DNA of 64,000 nucleotides, taken from NCBI RefSeq assembly GCF_024494645.1, contig NZ_JANHDJ010000001.1, positions 1 to 64,000 on the forward strand, given 5' to 3'. The notes beneath the pieces were generated by a model. It was given only the letters and a program-made list of their open reading frames with translations, was not told the origin of the DNA and made no database searches. Shown in pieces: positions 45,844 through 54,510 of this stretch. Made by a program: the position numbers and the translations under genes. Position 1 is the stretch's first letter, and the number at the start of each line of letters is the position of its first letter. Origin of the DNA: Halohasta litorea. GTDB lineage: Archaea > Halobacteriota > Halobacteria > Halobacteriales > Haloferacaceae.

Positions 45844-46440
45844 ATGAGCGATACCACACGGACCGCCGCCGTCAGCCGCGAGACCGGCGAGACGACCATC
45901 GAGGTCACGCTGGACCTCGACGGCGACGGCGACTCGACCGTCGACACCGGCATCGGCTTTTTCGACCACATGTTGACTGCACTGGCCAAACACGGCCTCT
46001 TCGACCTCACGGTCCGCTGTGACGGTGACCTCGAAATCGACGACCACCACACCGTCGAAGACGTGGGCATCACCCTCGGCGAAGCCTTCCAGGAGGCCCT
46101 CGGCGACAAACGCGGCATCGTCCGGTATGCCGACCGCCGGGTGCCGCTCGATGAGGCACTCGCCTCCGTGGTCGTCGACGTCAGCGGGCGTCCCTACTTC
46201 GTCTTCGACGGCGACTTTTCGCAGGACCGGATCGGCGACTTCACGAGCGACATGGCGCGGCACTTTGCCGAATCGCTCGCGCTCAATGCCGGGCTGACGC
46301 TCCACGCCGAAATCGTCGCGGGAACCAACGCCCACCACGAGGTCGAGGCCCTATTTAAGTCGCTGGCCCGCGCGCTCGACGATGCGACGCGGGTCGACGA
46401 GCGGCGGAGCGACACCCCGAGCACGAAAGGCGAGCTGTAA
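45844..46440 (+). CDS. hisB: Imidazoleglycerol-phosphate dehydratase
   Basis: A 198-aa protein starting [20 protein letters not shown]. The His-rich metal motifs are [32 protein letters not shown] and [17 protein letters not shown], and [20 protein letters not shown] is the central segment. Normal length for the monofunctional enzyme. It dehydrates imidazole glycerol phosphate in histidine synthesis. It is followed 6 bp later by the ACT-domain gene. Confidence 0.97.
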   Translation: MSDTTRTAAVSRETGETTIEVTLDLDGDGDSTVDTGIGFFDHMLTALAKHGLFDLTVRCDGDLEIDDHHTVEDVGITLGEAFQEALGDKRGIVRYADRRVPLDEALASVVVDVSGRPYFVFDGDFSQDRIGDFTSDMARHFAESLALNAGLTLHAEIVAGTNAHHEVEALFKSLARALDDATRVDERRSDTPSTKGEL

Positions 46441-46446
46441 TCGCCC

Positions 46447-46947
46447 ATGTTCGACGAAATCATGGAGAAGTTCGAGGGGAGCCCGAGCCAGCAGGCGGTG
46501 ATCCGACTGCTCCTGGAGCGCGGTTTCTCGGTCAACGAGGAGGGCCGCGTCGTCTCGGGAGGTATCGAAATTCCCTACACCGGGATCGCCCGCGAGATCG
46601 ACGTCGACCGCCGCGTCGTGGATTCGACGACCGACGCGATCCGGAGCGACCCGGACCTCCAGCGCATCTTTGCGAACATCTCCGCCATTCCGAGCCTCCG
46701 GGATCTCGCGCCCGTGTTGGATCTCACCGTGATGACCGTCGAGGTCGATGCCGCCGACGCCTCGGGGATCGTCGCCGAGGTGACGGGACTCATCGCCGAC
46801 CACGGGATCTCGATCCGCCAAATCATCAGCGAGGACCCCGAGTTCACCGACGAGCCACAGCTTCACATCATCACCGACGCCGAGCTCCCCGGTGACCTCC
46901 TGTTGGCGATCCGTGAGCTGCCGTTCGTCCGGCGCATCGAGTTCTGA
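46447..46947 (+). CDS. ACT-domain regulator protein
   Basis: A 166-aa protein: an N-terminal wHTH-like part (FDEIMEKFEGSPSQQAVIRL, YTGIAREIDVDRRVVDSTTD) and a C-terminal ACT domain of about 70 residues (MTVEVDAADASGIVAEVTGL, IADHGISIRQIISEDPEF). It fits the archaeal group described as a regulator of amino-acid metabolism with an ACT domain (COG2150-like). It may sense an amino acid, plausibly histidine given the location next to hisB, but that is inference. It is 6 bp from hisB and 2 bp from the next gene. Confidence 0.8.
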   Translation: MFDEIMEKFEGSPSQQAVIRLLLERGFSVNEEGRVVSGGIEIPYTGIAREIDVDRRVVDSTTDAIRSDPDLQRIFANISAIPSLRDLAPVLDLTVMTVEVDAADASGIVAEVTGLIADHGISIRQIISEDPEFTDEPQLHIITDAELPGDLLLAIRELPFVRRIEF

Positions 46948-46949
46948 CC

Positions 46950-47372
46950 ATGCAGGCCACAATCGAGCGTTTCTGCCGACTCGCCGCGATCCAGGCCACA
47001 CTCGTCGTCGCGGCGGTCCATCTGCTGTGGGCGATCCCCCGGCTCTCGGTCTCGCTGCTGGTGAATCCGGTCGCCGACGCGCGGCCGTTCGTCTTTGTGC
47101 CGACCGCCCTGCTGTTGGTGGCGATTTCGGTCGCCCTGTTTCGCGGCCACCGGTACCGTCGGCTCAGTGCCCTCGGCGGCGGGACGCTCGCAGCCCTGTT
47201 TGTCGGCTACATCCTGTGGGGTAGTGAGCCGCTACTCGTCGCGCTGGCTGGCGATCCGCTCGCGGCCGTCTCGAAGGCCGCCGAACTCGTTGGGGTCGCG
47301 GCCTTCGCCCTGTTGTACTACCTCCACCATCCCGACCGGCAGGGGTCGCCCATCGACGGAATCGACCGATAA
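46950..47372 (+). CDS. Hypothetical four-segment membrane protein
   Basis: A 140-aa protein with four predicted membrane segments (LVVAAVHLLWAIPRLSVSLL; PFVFVPTALLLVAISVALF; LSALGGGTLAALFVGYILWG; AAELVGVAAFALLYYLHHPD) and a short Asp/Arg tail. I recognise no family. Its start lies 2 bp after the ACT-domain gene, so it is probably in the same transcript as hisB. Function unknown. Confidence 0.65.
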   Translation: MQATIERFCRLAAIQATLVVAAVHLLWAIPRLSVSLLVNPVADARPFVFVPTALLLVAISVALFRGHRYRRLSALGGGTLAALFVGYILWGSEPLLVALAGDPLAAVSKAAELVGVAAFALLYYLHHPDRQGSPIDGIDR

Positions 47373-47447
47373 GGTCCGTTCCCCAAACAGTCAGCAGCGA
47401 TTGTCAGTCCCCACAACTATTTTGCGTTCTTGTGACCGAGGAGGGGT

Positions 47448-49661
47448 ATGTCGTCTGACTGGTCGGTCGAAGCTGATTATGCGCCGACGCTTGCGGTGTT
47501 TACTGCAGCCGAGAGGCCATCCGAACCCCGGACGATCGCTGAAATCTCCGCGGTGCTCGATGTCGACGAGGAGACCGTCCGGCGTCACCTCTCCGGACTC
47601 GTCGAGGCGGGGGAGCTACGGAGCAAGACGCTTGATTCGGGCCAACGTCTCTGGTGGCGGCCCGCCTCGGCGGTCGATCGATCCCTCCAGGACGAGACGA
47701 CGTATCTCGACAGGATCCTCTCGTACTCCGCGGACTACGTGTTGATCGTCGACGAGACGGGGAGAGTCAAATACAACTCCCCGCCGGTCGAGACGATGCT
47801 CGGCCACCAGCCGGAGGACGTGGTCGGGATCGACAGCTTCGCCAACGTCCATCCCGACGATCGGGCTACCGCCGAGGAGTCGTTTGCCAAACTCCTGGGC
47901 GAACCGGCCGACGAGCTGACAGTCGAGTTTCGCGCGAAACACGCCGACGGCTCCTGGCGGTGGGTCGAAGTCACGGGCGTCGACAAGCGGGACGATCCGG
48001 TGATCGACGGCGCGCTGTTGAACGTTCGGGACGTCACCACTCGAAAGGAACAGGAACGGGAGCTCCGCGAGACGACCCGTCGGCTCCAGGCAGTCCTCGA
48101 TACGATCGAGTCGGCCGTCTTCATGAAGGATGCCGACGGGCGCTACCTGTTGATGAACCAGACCTGCCGGGATATGTTCGGTATTCCGCCGGAAGTGCCC
48201 GTCTCTGAGCTCACCGACGAGGAGCTCTTCGACGCCGAGACCGCCGCGGCGTTCCGCGCCGACGACAGACGCGTGTTCAGCCGCGAGTCGACGGTCGCCG
48301 TCGAGGAGGAGATCCCCGTTGGCGACGATCTGCGAACACATCTTACACGCAAGACACCGATGGTCGACGACGACGGCGAGAGCTACGCACTCTGTGCGGT
48401 CGCGACCGACATTACCGAACAGAAGGCACGCGAGCGGCGACTCGCCGAACAGCGGGCGGATCTGGAGGCGCTCAACAGTCTCAACCGGGTGTTCCGTGAG
48501 ATTACTGATGCCGTCCTCGAACAGTCGACACGGGAGGAGATCCAGGAGACCCTCTGTACCCAACTGGCGGCCGCCGACTCCTATGAGGCCGCCTGCCTCG
48601 GGGAGATCGACCCGACCACCGGGGAGTGTTCGATCAGCGCACAGGCTGGCTCACAGGCGGTGTTCGATACAACGGGTGTCGCGTCGCTGCTCACCGAGCC
48701 GGTCGCCCAGGGGGATGCTGGCGCGGTGTTTCGTACCGATCTGGCGGATGACATCCTTCCGTTCGAGTCGGCTTCCGGGGCCGACTCCTCGGGCGAGCAG
48801 CCTCCGGCCGCCGAGATCGAATCGTTCGCGGCCGTGCCGATCGGCCACGAGTCGACGCAGTATGGCGTACTTGGGGTTTTCACCGGCCGCGGCGACGCCT
48901 TCGGCGCTCACGAACGGGCGGTGCTTGAACAGCTCGGCGAGGTCGTCGGCCACGCGATCGCGACCAGCGAACGCCAGCGGGCGCTGCTGAGCGACGAAAT
49001 CATCGAACTCTCCTTTCAGGTCGAGGCCGTCTTCGAGCGCCACGGGGTAGCACCGGTCGAGGGGCGAATCGCCTACACCCGATCGGTGCCGGTCGGCGAC
49101 GGCGGCTTCCTCGTCTACGGCACTGCGAGCGGCGGGGCGATACGGGCCATCGAGGCGGTCGTCGAGTCCGAGACAGCCAGCCGCTGGGAGTCGCTGACGA
49201 TCCTCGGCACCGACGACGAGCTCACCCGGTTCGAGCTGGCTGTCAGCGACCATCCCGTGCTCTCGACGGTCCGTGCCCAGGCGGGCTCGATCCACGAGGC
49301 GGTCATCGAGGACGGTAACCTCCAGCTGACGTTCCATTTCGCTCCGAACGCCGACATCCAGCAGGCGATCGACGGTGTCAAAGCCGCCTACCCGGCGGCG
49401 ACACTGCTTACCCGGAGCCTGACGGTCCGTCCCGACCAACAGCTCCACCGACCGATGGAGGTACTCTCCGAACGGCTTACCGACCGGCAGCTGGCGTCCC
49501 TCGAAGCCGCCTACGGGGCCGGGTTTTTCAACTGGCCGCGGGACAGCTCCGGCGAAGCTCTCGCCGACTCCCTCGGTATATCTCCCGCCACGTATCACCA
49601 ACACCTGCGGAAGGCCCAACAGACGCTCATGGAGATCGTCTTCGAGACGGACTCCGGCTGA
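47448..49661 (+). CDS. PAS/GAF bacterio-opsin-activator-type regulator with HTH_10
   Basis: A 737-aa multidomain regulator. A winged-helix segment lies near the N-terminus (EPRTIAEISAVLDVDEETVR, LVEAGELRSKTLDSGQRLWW). Then come PAS1 (LSYSADYVLIVDETGRVKYN) with its PAC, PAS2 (AVLDTIESAVFMKDADGRYL), a GAF domain (about residues 340-505), the BAT domain (EIIELSFQVEAVFERHGVAP) and the C-terminal HTH_10 (LASLEAAYGAGFFNWPRDSS, ALADSLGISPATYHQHLRKA). It has no kinase domain. Such proteins respond to redox, light or small ligands and bind DNA. No bacterio-opsin gene is in the window, so the target is unknown. Extra N-terminal wHTH plus C-terminal HTH_10 gives it two possible DNA-binding ends. Confidence 0.88.
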   Translation: MSSDWSVEADYAPTLAVFTAAERPSEPRTIAEISAVLDVDEETVRRHLSGLVEAGELRSKTLDSGQRLWWRPASAVDRSLQDETTYLDRILSYSADYVLIVDETGRVKYNSPPVETMLGHQPEDVVGIDSFANVHPDDRATAEESFAKLLGEPADELTVEFRAKHADGSWRWVEVTGVDKRDDPVIDGALLNVRDVTTRKEQERELRETTRRLQAVLDTIESAVFMKDADGRYLLMNQTCRDMFGIPPEVPVSELTDEELFDAETAAAFRADDRRVFSRESTVAVEEEIPVGDDLRTHLTRKTPMVDDDGESYALCAVATDITEQKARERRLAEQRADLEALNSLNRVFREITDAVLEQSTREEIQETLCTQLAAADSYEAACLGEIDPTTGECSISAQAGSQAVFDTTGVASLLTEPVAQGDAGAVFRTDLADDILPFESASGADSSGEQPPAAEIESFAAVPIGHESTQYGVLGVFTGRGDAFGAHERAVLEQLGEVVGHAIATSERQRALLSDEIIELSFQVEAVFERHGVAPVEGRIAYTRSVPVGDGGFLVYGTASGGAIRAIEAVVESETASRWESLTILGTDDELTRFELAVSDHPVLSTVRAQAGSIHEAVIEDGNLQLTFHFAPNADIQQAIDGVKAAYPAATLLTRSLTVRPDQQLHRPMEVLSERLTDRQLASLEAAYGAGFFNWPRDSSGEALADSLGISPATYHQHLRKAQQTLMEIVFETDSG

Positions 49662-49699
49662 CCGACACGGCTTACTGCGGCCGTCTCCAAGCCGAGGGC

Positions 49700-50326
49700 G
49701 TGACAGCAACGTTCCGTACCGTCGACGGCCGCGGCGAGGCCACCCTCGACCGACAGGGCTCGGAGTTCATCGGTGTCGTGGTCCCGGTCGACACCGTCGA
49801 AGAAGCCGAGGCTGTCATCGCCGAGGAACGCGAGACCTACCCCGAGGCGACCCACCACGTCCCGGCCTACCGTGTCCCGGCGGGCGAGGCCGCCGCCGAC
49901 CGCCCCGGCGAGGTAATGCTTCGGGAGTGGTGTAGCGACGACGGCGAGCCCAGCGGCTCCTCTGGCAAACCGGCACTCAACGTGCTCGTCCAACAGGACC
50001 TCCAGAACCTCGTGGCCGTCGTCACACGGTATTATGGCGGGACTAACCTCGGTGTCGGCGGCTTAGCCCGCGCCTACTCCGGGGCTGTCAAGCAGGCGGT
50101 CGACGACGCCGGAATCGTCGAACAGGAACCACACGAACGGTTCGCCGCGACTGTCGATTACGACGATTCGGGGACTGTGCGAAGTATCCTGGAGTCGACC
50201 GACACCGAGTTCGAGGCGAGCTACGACGAGCGGGCGTCGTTTGCGGTCCGCGTTCCCGTCACCGAGGCCGCCGACCTCCGCGAACGCCTGTTAAATGCGA
50301 CCAGCGGGCGCGTCGACCTCGATTGA
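49700..50326 (+). CDS. IMPACT (YigZ) family protein
   Basis: A 208-aa protein starting with GTG (MTATFRTVDGRGEATLDRQG). The IMPACT signature is clear: GSEFIGVVVPVDTVEEAEAV, WCSDDGEPSGSSGKPALNVL, then VAVVTRYYGGTNLGVGGLAR. A second, smaller C-terminal domain (SYDERASFAVRVPVTEAADL) is usual in YigZ proteins. The yeast relative Yih1 affects translation control; the archaeal role is not known. Standard length; no operon partner in view. Confidence 0.92.
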   Translation: MTATFRTVDGRGEATLDRQGSEFIGVVVPVDTVEEAEAVIAEERETYPEATHHVPAYRVPAGEAAADRPGEVMLREWCSDDGEPSGSSGKPALNVLVQQDLQNLVAVVTRYYGGTNLGVGGLARAYSGAVKQAVDDAGIVEQEPHERFAATVDYDDSGTVRSILESTDTEFEASYDERASFAVRVPVTEAADLRERLLNATSGRVDLD

Positions 50327-50378
50327 GTAGTCGGTCGCCTCCGACCGATTCGACTGATTCGGTGACCGCCTCGACTGA

Positions 50379-51059
50379 CTAGTCGGTCGTCCGGAAGGCC
50401 CGGTCGCCCGCATCGCCCAGGCCGGGGACGATGTAGCCGTCGTCGTTGAGTCGGTCGTCGATCGCGACTGTCAGGAGGTCGACCTCGGGGAACGCCTCGT
50501 CGACCCGAATCAGACCGGCCGGGGCCGAGACCGCCGAGAGGACGAAGAGGTTTTCGTAGCTATCGGTGACATCCAGGACGTGATCGAGGACCTTGCACAT
50601 CGTTGAGCCCGTCGCCAGCATGGGGTCGGCGACGATAACGGTGTCATCGGGGTTGATCTCGGGGAGCTTCACGTAGTCGATCGTGATCGGGAACTCGCCG
50701 TCGGCGTCCATCCCGGCGCTCTCGTCGCGCCCGGCGGAGATGACGCCCTGTTTGGCCCGCGGGAAGGCTTTTAAAAGTCCCTCGACGAAGGGGGTTGCGG
50801 CCCGCAGCACGTTGATGATCACGACGTTGTCGAGACCTTTGACCCGCTCGCCGGTCGTCTCGGCCAGCGGCGTTTGGATCGGGACGAACTCGGTGTCCAT
50901 CGCGCCGTCGATGATCTCGTAGCCGCAGATCCGGCCGAGCCGAACGAGGCCTTTCCTGAAGCCGACCTGTTCGGTCTCGGTCGATCGGAGCGTCGACAGC
51001 GTGTCTTGGGCCAGCGCGTGTGTGATGAGATGGGCGTGATCCCGCGTTTCGATCGCCAT
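50379..51059 (-). CDS. upp: Uracil phosphoribosyltransferase
   Basis: A 226-aa enzyme. PRPP-binding loop [10 protein letters not shown] includes Asp145 to Thr153. [20 protein letters not shown] and [13 protein letters not shown] are type signatures, and the C-terminus ends [20 protein letters not shown] plus [15 protein letters not shown]. It salvages uracil to UMP. An AT-rich CCTAAATAAAAG (51077-51088) gives the reverse-strand TATA TTTATTTAGG about 18-30 bp upstream of the ATG, compatible with a leaderless transcript. It is divergent from the aspartoacylase-like gene. Confidence 0.97.
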   Translation of the reverse strand: MAIETRDHAHLITHALAQDTLSTLRSTETEQVGFRKGLVRLGRICGYEIIDGAMDTEFVPIQTPLAETTGERVKGLDNVVIINVLRAATPFVEGLLKAFPRAKQGVISAGRDESAGMDADGEFPITIDYVKLPEINPDDTVIVADPMLATGSTMCKVLDHVLDVTDSYENLFVLSAVSAPAGLIRVDEAFPEVDLLTVAIDDRLNDDGYIVPGLGDAGDRAFRTTD

Positions 51060-51138
51060 ACGGCGTACAGTGCGGTGGACCTAAATAAAAGAGTCGACCG
51101 TCCCGTAGCGATACAAGGCCACAGCCCGTGGGAGGCGT

Positions 51139-52119
51139 ATGCACACTGCCGAGCAGGTAACGCTGGCCCGGCTCCCCTCCGGCCGTCGGGTCGAGACCAC
51201 TATCCACCGGTACGGCACCGGCGATGGGCCGACCCTCTATGTACAGGCCGCCCAGCACGGCCGCGAGATCAACGGCACCGAACTCCTCCGGCGGCTCCAC
51301 GATCGACTCACCGCCCCGGACGCCGCCGACCTCTCGGGGACGCTGATCGCGGTGCCGGTGGCCGATCCGCTCACCTTCGATCGCGTCTCCTACACGACGC
51401 CCGAGCCGATCGACTCGGCCGCGCCCAACATGAACCGGTGTTGGCCGGGCGACGCCGAGGGCTCGATCCACGAGCGAATGGCCGCCCGGCTCTGGGCCGA
51501 GGCGGGCGAGGCCGATGCCATCGTCGACCTCCACACCGGCAGCCCCGAGATGCTGACCCACACGGTCTACCTTCGCGGCGACGACGACTCCCGGCGACTC
51601 GCCGAAGCTTTCGGCACCGACCTCCTCTTGGCCGAAGCTGCTGGCGCGGACGCCGACGACGAGTGGGACACCCGCGATTTCGACGGCAAGCTCCGGGTCG
51701 CCGCGACCCGCGAAGGGATCCCGTCGATCACCCCTGAACTCGGCTCCAACAAGCAGCTCGGCGAGGCGGCCATCGAAACCGGCCTCGACGGCCTCCTCGG
51801 CGTCTGTCGAGGGCTCGGCCTCCTGGACGGCGCGCCCGAACCGTGGGACGGCACGCGCGCTCGAAACCATCTCGGCCGGGTGCGGGCCAGCGATTCGGGA
51901 CTGTTCGTGGTCGGGGAGAGCGTCGAACTCGGGATGGCCGTCGAGTCGGGGGCGGCCTTCGGGACGGTCTACGAGCCGACGAGCTACGAGCCGCTCCAGG
52001 AGCCGACCGCCGACCGGGCGGGGATCGTCTACTCGATCGCCCGCGAAGCGACCGTTACGGCGGGCCAGACGCTCGTTGGGATCGCCGAGCGGCTTCCCGC
52101 CGCGGAGCAGAACGGTTAA
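51139..52119 (+). CDS. Succinylglutamate desuccinylase/aspartoacylase-family hydrolase
   Basis: A 326-aa protein of the M14-like AstE/ASPA group. Zinc ligands and active site: AAQHGREINGTELLRRL (His and Glu), NMNRCWPGDAEG, and VDLHTGSPEMLTHTVYLRGD. A C-terminal beta domain follows (RASDSGLFVVGESVELGMAV; GQTLVGIAERLP). It removes an acyl group from an amino-acid-like substrate, but haloarchaeal members have broad or unknown specificity. The starting ATG follows a GGGAGGCG ribosome-binding sequence. Independent gene divergent from upp. Confidence 0.88.
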   Translation: MHTAEQVTLARLPSGRRVETTIHRYGTGDGPTLYVQAAQHGREINGTELLRRLHDRLTAPDAADLSGTLIAVPVADPLTFDRVSYTTPEPIDSAAPNMNRCWPGDAEGSIHERMAARLWAEAGEADAIVDLHTGSPEMLTHTVYLRGDDDSRRLAEAFGTDLLLAEAAGADADDEWDTRDFDGKLRVAATREGIPSITPELGSNKQLGEAAIETGLDGLLGVCRGLGLLDGAPEPWDGTRARNHLGRVRASDSGLFVVGESVELGMAVESGAAFGTVYEPTSYEPLQEPTADRAGIVYSIAREATVTAGQTLVGIAERLPAAEQNG

Positions 52120-52144
52120 TTACCGGTCGGTGATTCGTCGGCGT

Positions 52145-53074
52145 ATGGACCTTTCGGATCAGCGGATACTCGTCACCGGCGGCGCGGGCTTCGTCGGCTC
52201 GCACCTCGTTTCCCGACTGCTCGCCGACGGCGCGGCGGTCACCGTCGTCGATAACTGCTCGAACGGCTCGCGGGAGCGCGTCGCCGACGACGCGCGCTTC
52301 GTCGAAGGCGACCTCACCGACCCCGATACCCTCGACGGCGTGCTGGACGATATCGACCTCGTGTTCCACCTTGCGGCCTCGAAACTCGTCAACACCGACC
52401 GGCCCCACGCCCAGTTCGAGGCCAACACGCAGATGACGCTCACTCTCCTGGAGGCGATGGCCGACGCCGGAGTCACACGGATCGCCTACACCTCTTCTTC
52501 GACCGTCTACGGCGAGGCTCCGCGGCCCACCCCCGAGGACTACGCCCCCCTGGAGCCGATCAGCGCCTACGGTGCGGGCAAACTCGCCGACGAGGGGCTT
52601 CTCTCCGCGCGGGCCCACAGCCACGACCTCACGGTCTGGAACTTCCGGTTCGCCAACGTCGTTGGCTCGGGGTTGCGAGGGGCGGTCATCCCCGATTTTA
52701 TCGAAAAGCTCGCCGACGATCCCGAGACGTTGACGATTCTGGGCAACGGGCTCCAGGAGAAATCCTATCTCCACATCGACGACTGCGTCGATGCAATGTG
52801 CCACATCGTCACTACCGCCGACGAGGCGGTCAACACCTACAACCTCGGCACCCGGACGACGACCTCGGTCGACCGGATCGCCGCCATCGTCGCCGACGAG
52901 ATGGGGCTGGACCCCGACTACGAGTATACGGGTGGCGACCGCGGCTGGACCGGCGACGTGCCCAAAATGCGGCTGTCGATCGAGAAACTCTCGGCGCTCG
53001 GCTGGGAGCCGACGCTCAGCAGCGACGAGGCAGTCCGACGATCGACGCGGGAACTGATCGACGAACTCCGCTAA
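52145..53074 (+). CDS. NAD-dependent sugar epimerase/dehydratase
   Basis: A 309-aa short-chain extended-type enzyme. The start MDLSDQRILVTGGAGFVGSH gives the Gly-rich NAD motif at residues 11-20. The active site has Ser/Thr in IAYTSSSTVYGEAPRPT and Tyr-x3-Lys in ISAYGAGKLADEG. The rest carries LTILGNGLQEKSYLHIDDCV, a sugar-nucleotide epimerase motif. It probably interconverts UDP- or GDP-sugars feeding the glycosyltransferase genes downstream. Specificity cannot be read from sequence. No operator of the TTTTAGG type lies before it. Confidence 0.9.
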   Translation: MDLSDQRILVTGGAGFVGSHLVSRLLADGAAVTVVDNCSNGSRERVADDARFVEGDLTDPDTLDGVLDDIDLVFHLAASKLVNTDRPHAQFEANTQMTLTLLEAMADAGVTRIAYTSSSTVYGEAPRPTPEDYAPLEPISAYGAGKLADEGLLSARAHSHDLTVWNFRFANVVGSGLRGAVIPDFIEKLADDPETLTILGNGLQEKSYLHIDDCVDAMCHIVTTADEAVNTYNLGTRTTTSVDRIAAIVADEMGLDPDYEYTGGDRGWTGDVPKMRLSIEKLSALGWEPTLSSDEAVRRSTRELIDELR

Positions 53075-53129
53075 CCCGCGTTTCCCACGATTCGACTGCT
53101 AGCAGCCCCGAAACAGCCGCCGAGCCGAG

Positions 53130-53147
53130 TTTTAGGTAGACTTAAAA
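53130..53147. promoter_or_regulatory. Metal-box-type inverted repeat, flippase gene
   Basis: TTTTAGG-TAGA-CTTAAAA. The right arm has one mismatch from the CCTAAAA seen at the other sites. It ends 22 bp before the ATG of the flippase-like gene at 53170, so it overlaps the promoter region. Weakest of the four copies. Confidence 0.6.
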
Positions 53148-53169
53148 ACTTCCCGACGAACGGGAGAGT

Positions 53170-54267
53170 ATGCTTCGCTCCGGCGGTCGGTGGACAGGCA
53201 GGCTTCGAGCCCTCCTGACGCGCCGACGGGTGGCTATCGCTGGCACGCTGGCCGTCTTCGCTGGCCTCGTTGTCGGCTTTCGAGACGTCGATCTCGCCTC
53301 CGTTCTCGCGGCTATCGGCCGTGCCGACCCGTGGCTGCTCGCTGTTGCGGTCGGCTTGTATTCCCTCTCGTGGCCGCTTCGCGGCCGCCGCTATGCTGAC
53401 GTGTTGGCCTCGACCGGCCACCCGCTCGGGACCCGGTTTCTCACGCTCACAGTATTTATCAGTCAGACGGCGAACCTCGTCCTTCCGGCGCGGGCCGGGG
53501 ACGCGGTGCGGGCTTACGTCCTCAACGCCCGCCGCGAGGTACCGTATCCGGCTGGCTTCGCGTCGCTGGCTATTGAGCGCGTCTTCGATCTGGCAGCGAT
53601 CGCCGTCCTCGGCGGGCTCGGAACCCTCTGGCTCACGGTCGACGGTGTCGGCCCGCTCGAACTGGTCGACGAGGTCGAGGGGGCCCGGACCGCGCTGATC
53701 GCCGCCGGTGGGGTGACCGCGAGCGTCCTCGCGGTCGGCCTGTCGACGCTCGTTGTCGTTCGTTCGCGGTTTCGCCCGGGTGCGATCGGGGCGATGGTCG
53801 TCGATCGCCTGCCGCGGCTCCGCACGCCGGTGGCGGCGCTGGCCAGTTTCGGCCGCGATGTGGATGCCGTCGCCCGAAACCCGCGTGCGCTGGCGGGTAT
53901 CGGGGCCGGGAGCTTCGTGATCTGGCTCCTGGATATCGGAACGGCGATCCTCGTCCTTGCGGCCCTCGACAGCGGCCTGGCGCTCGGCCCCCTGCTGGCG
54001 GTCGGCACCCTCGCGGTGAGCGTCGGCAACCTCGCCAAAGTCCTCCCGCTGTCGCAGGGCGGGATCGGCCTCTACGAGGCCGCCTTCACCGCGCTGGTGG
54101 TCGCGCTCACGCCCATCGGCGCGAGCACCGCACTCGCCGCGGCGGTCGTCGACCACGCCTTAAAAAACGGCGTCACGCTCGTCGGCGGGGCCGGAGCGAT
54201 CGTCCTGCTCGGCGTCTCGCCCACCGAAGCCGCCCAGCAGGGAACCGCCGCCGAGGCTGCCCAATAG
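53170..54267 (+). CDS. UPF0104/LPG-synthase-TM-type flippase-like membrane protein
   Basis: A 365-aa protein with eight to nine membrane segments, from the UPF0104 (lysylphosphatidylglycerol synthase transmembrane) family. Motifs are VGLYSLSWPLRGRRYADVLA, TVFISQTANLVLPARAGDAV (family PAR-G motif), and GNLAKVLPLSQGGIGLYEAA. The same fold forms the C-terminal half of Haloferax AglD, where the N-terminal half is a GT2 glycosyltransferase. Here the GT2-like gene is separate (62471-63241). It may flip or handle a lipid-linked sugar. A metal-box-like repeat precedes it by 22 bp. Confidence 0.85.
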   Translation: MLRSGGRWTGRLRALLTRRRVAIAGTLAVFAGLVVGFRDVDLASVLAAIGRADPWLLAVAVGLYSLSWPLRGRRYADVLASTGHPLGTRFLTLTVFISQTANLVLPARAGDAVRAYVLNARREVPYPAGFASLAIERVFDLAAIAVLGGLGTLWLTVDGVGPLELVDEVEGARTALIAAGGVTASVLAVGLSTLVVVRSRFRPGAIGAMVVDRLPRLRTPVAALASFGRDVDAVARNPRALAGIGAGSFVIWLLDIGTAILVLAALDSGLALGPLLAVGTLAVSVGNLAKVLPLSQGGIGLYEAAFTALVVALTPIGASTALAAAVVDHALKNGVTLVGGAGAIVLLGVSPTEAAQQGTAAEAAQ

Positions 54268-54292
54268 GCCGGTAGCAGCCCGGAACCCGCCG

Positions 54293-54417
54293 CCCAGTTC
54301 TCCGGCGGCAGCGGCCGCCCAGTACTCCGGTGGCAGCGGCCACCCAGTTCTCCGGTGGCAGCGGCCACCCAGTTCTCCGGTGGCAGCGGCCACCCAGTTC
54401 TCCGGTGGCAGCGGCCA
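54293..54417. repeat. Five tandem 25-bp repeats
   Basis: Units start at 54293, 54318, 54343, 54368 and 54393, and a partial sixth follows. Consensus: CCCAGTTCTCCGGTGGCAGC plus GGCCA. The first unit differs at two sites and the second at one; the others are identical. GGTGGC-AGCG-GCCACC gives each unit boundary a possible hairpin. Period 25 is not a multiple of three and no gene needs it. It lies between the flippase stop and the metal box of the glucan-protein-synthase-like gene. Confidence 0.95.
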
Positions 54418-54475
54418 CTCAGCAGAGGATCGCCACCACGACCGCACAGCAGCACGCTGGTGAACATCGACAATA

Positions 54476-54493
54476 TTTTAGGAATGCCTAAAA
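54476..54493. promoter_or_regulatory. Metal-box-type inverted repeat, GT75-like gene
   Basis: TTTTAGG-AATG-CCTAAAA, perfect arms, ending 17 bp before the ATG at 54511. An in-frame ATG inside the box (54485) is an alternative start but would place the operator within the gene. Confidence 0.75.
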
Positions 54494-54510
54494 AGGTATC
54501 AGCCACCGAA

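Noticed and set aside
51077-51088. CCTAAATAAAAG before upp as a metal box
   Set aside because: Lacks the TTTTAGG arm; it reads better as the upp TATA region.
54293-54417. Five 25-bp repeats as a CRISPR array
   Set aside because: The units are contiguous, with no spacers between them, and no cas genes are near.
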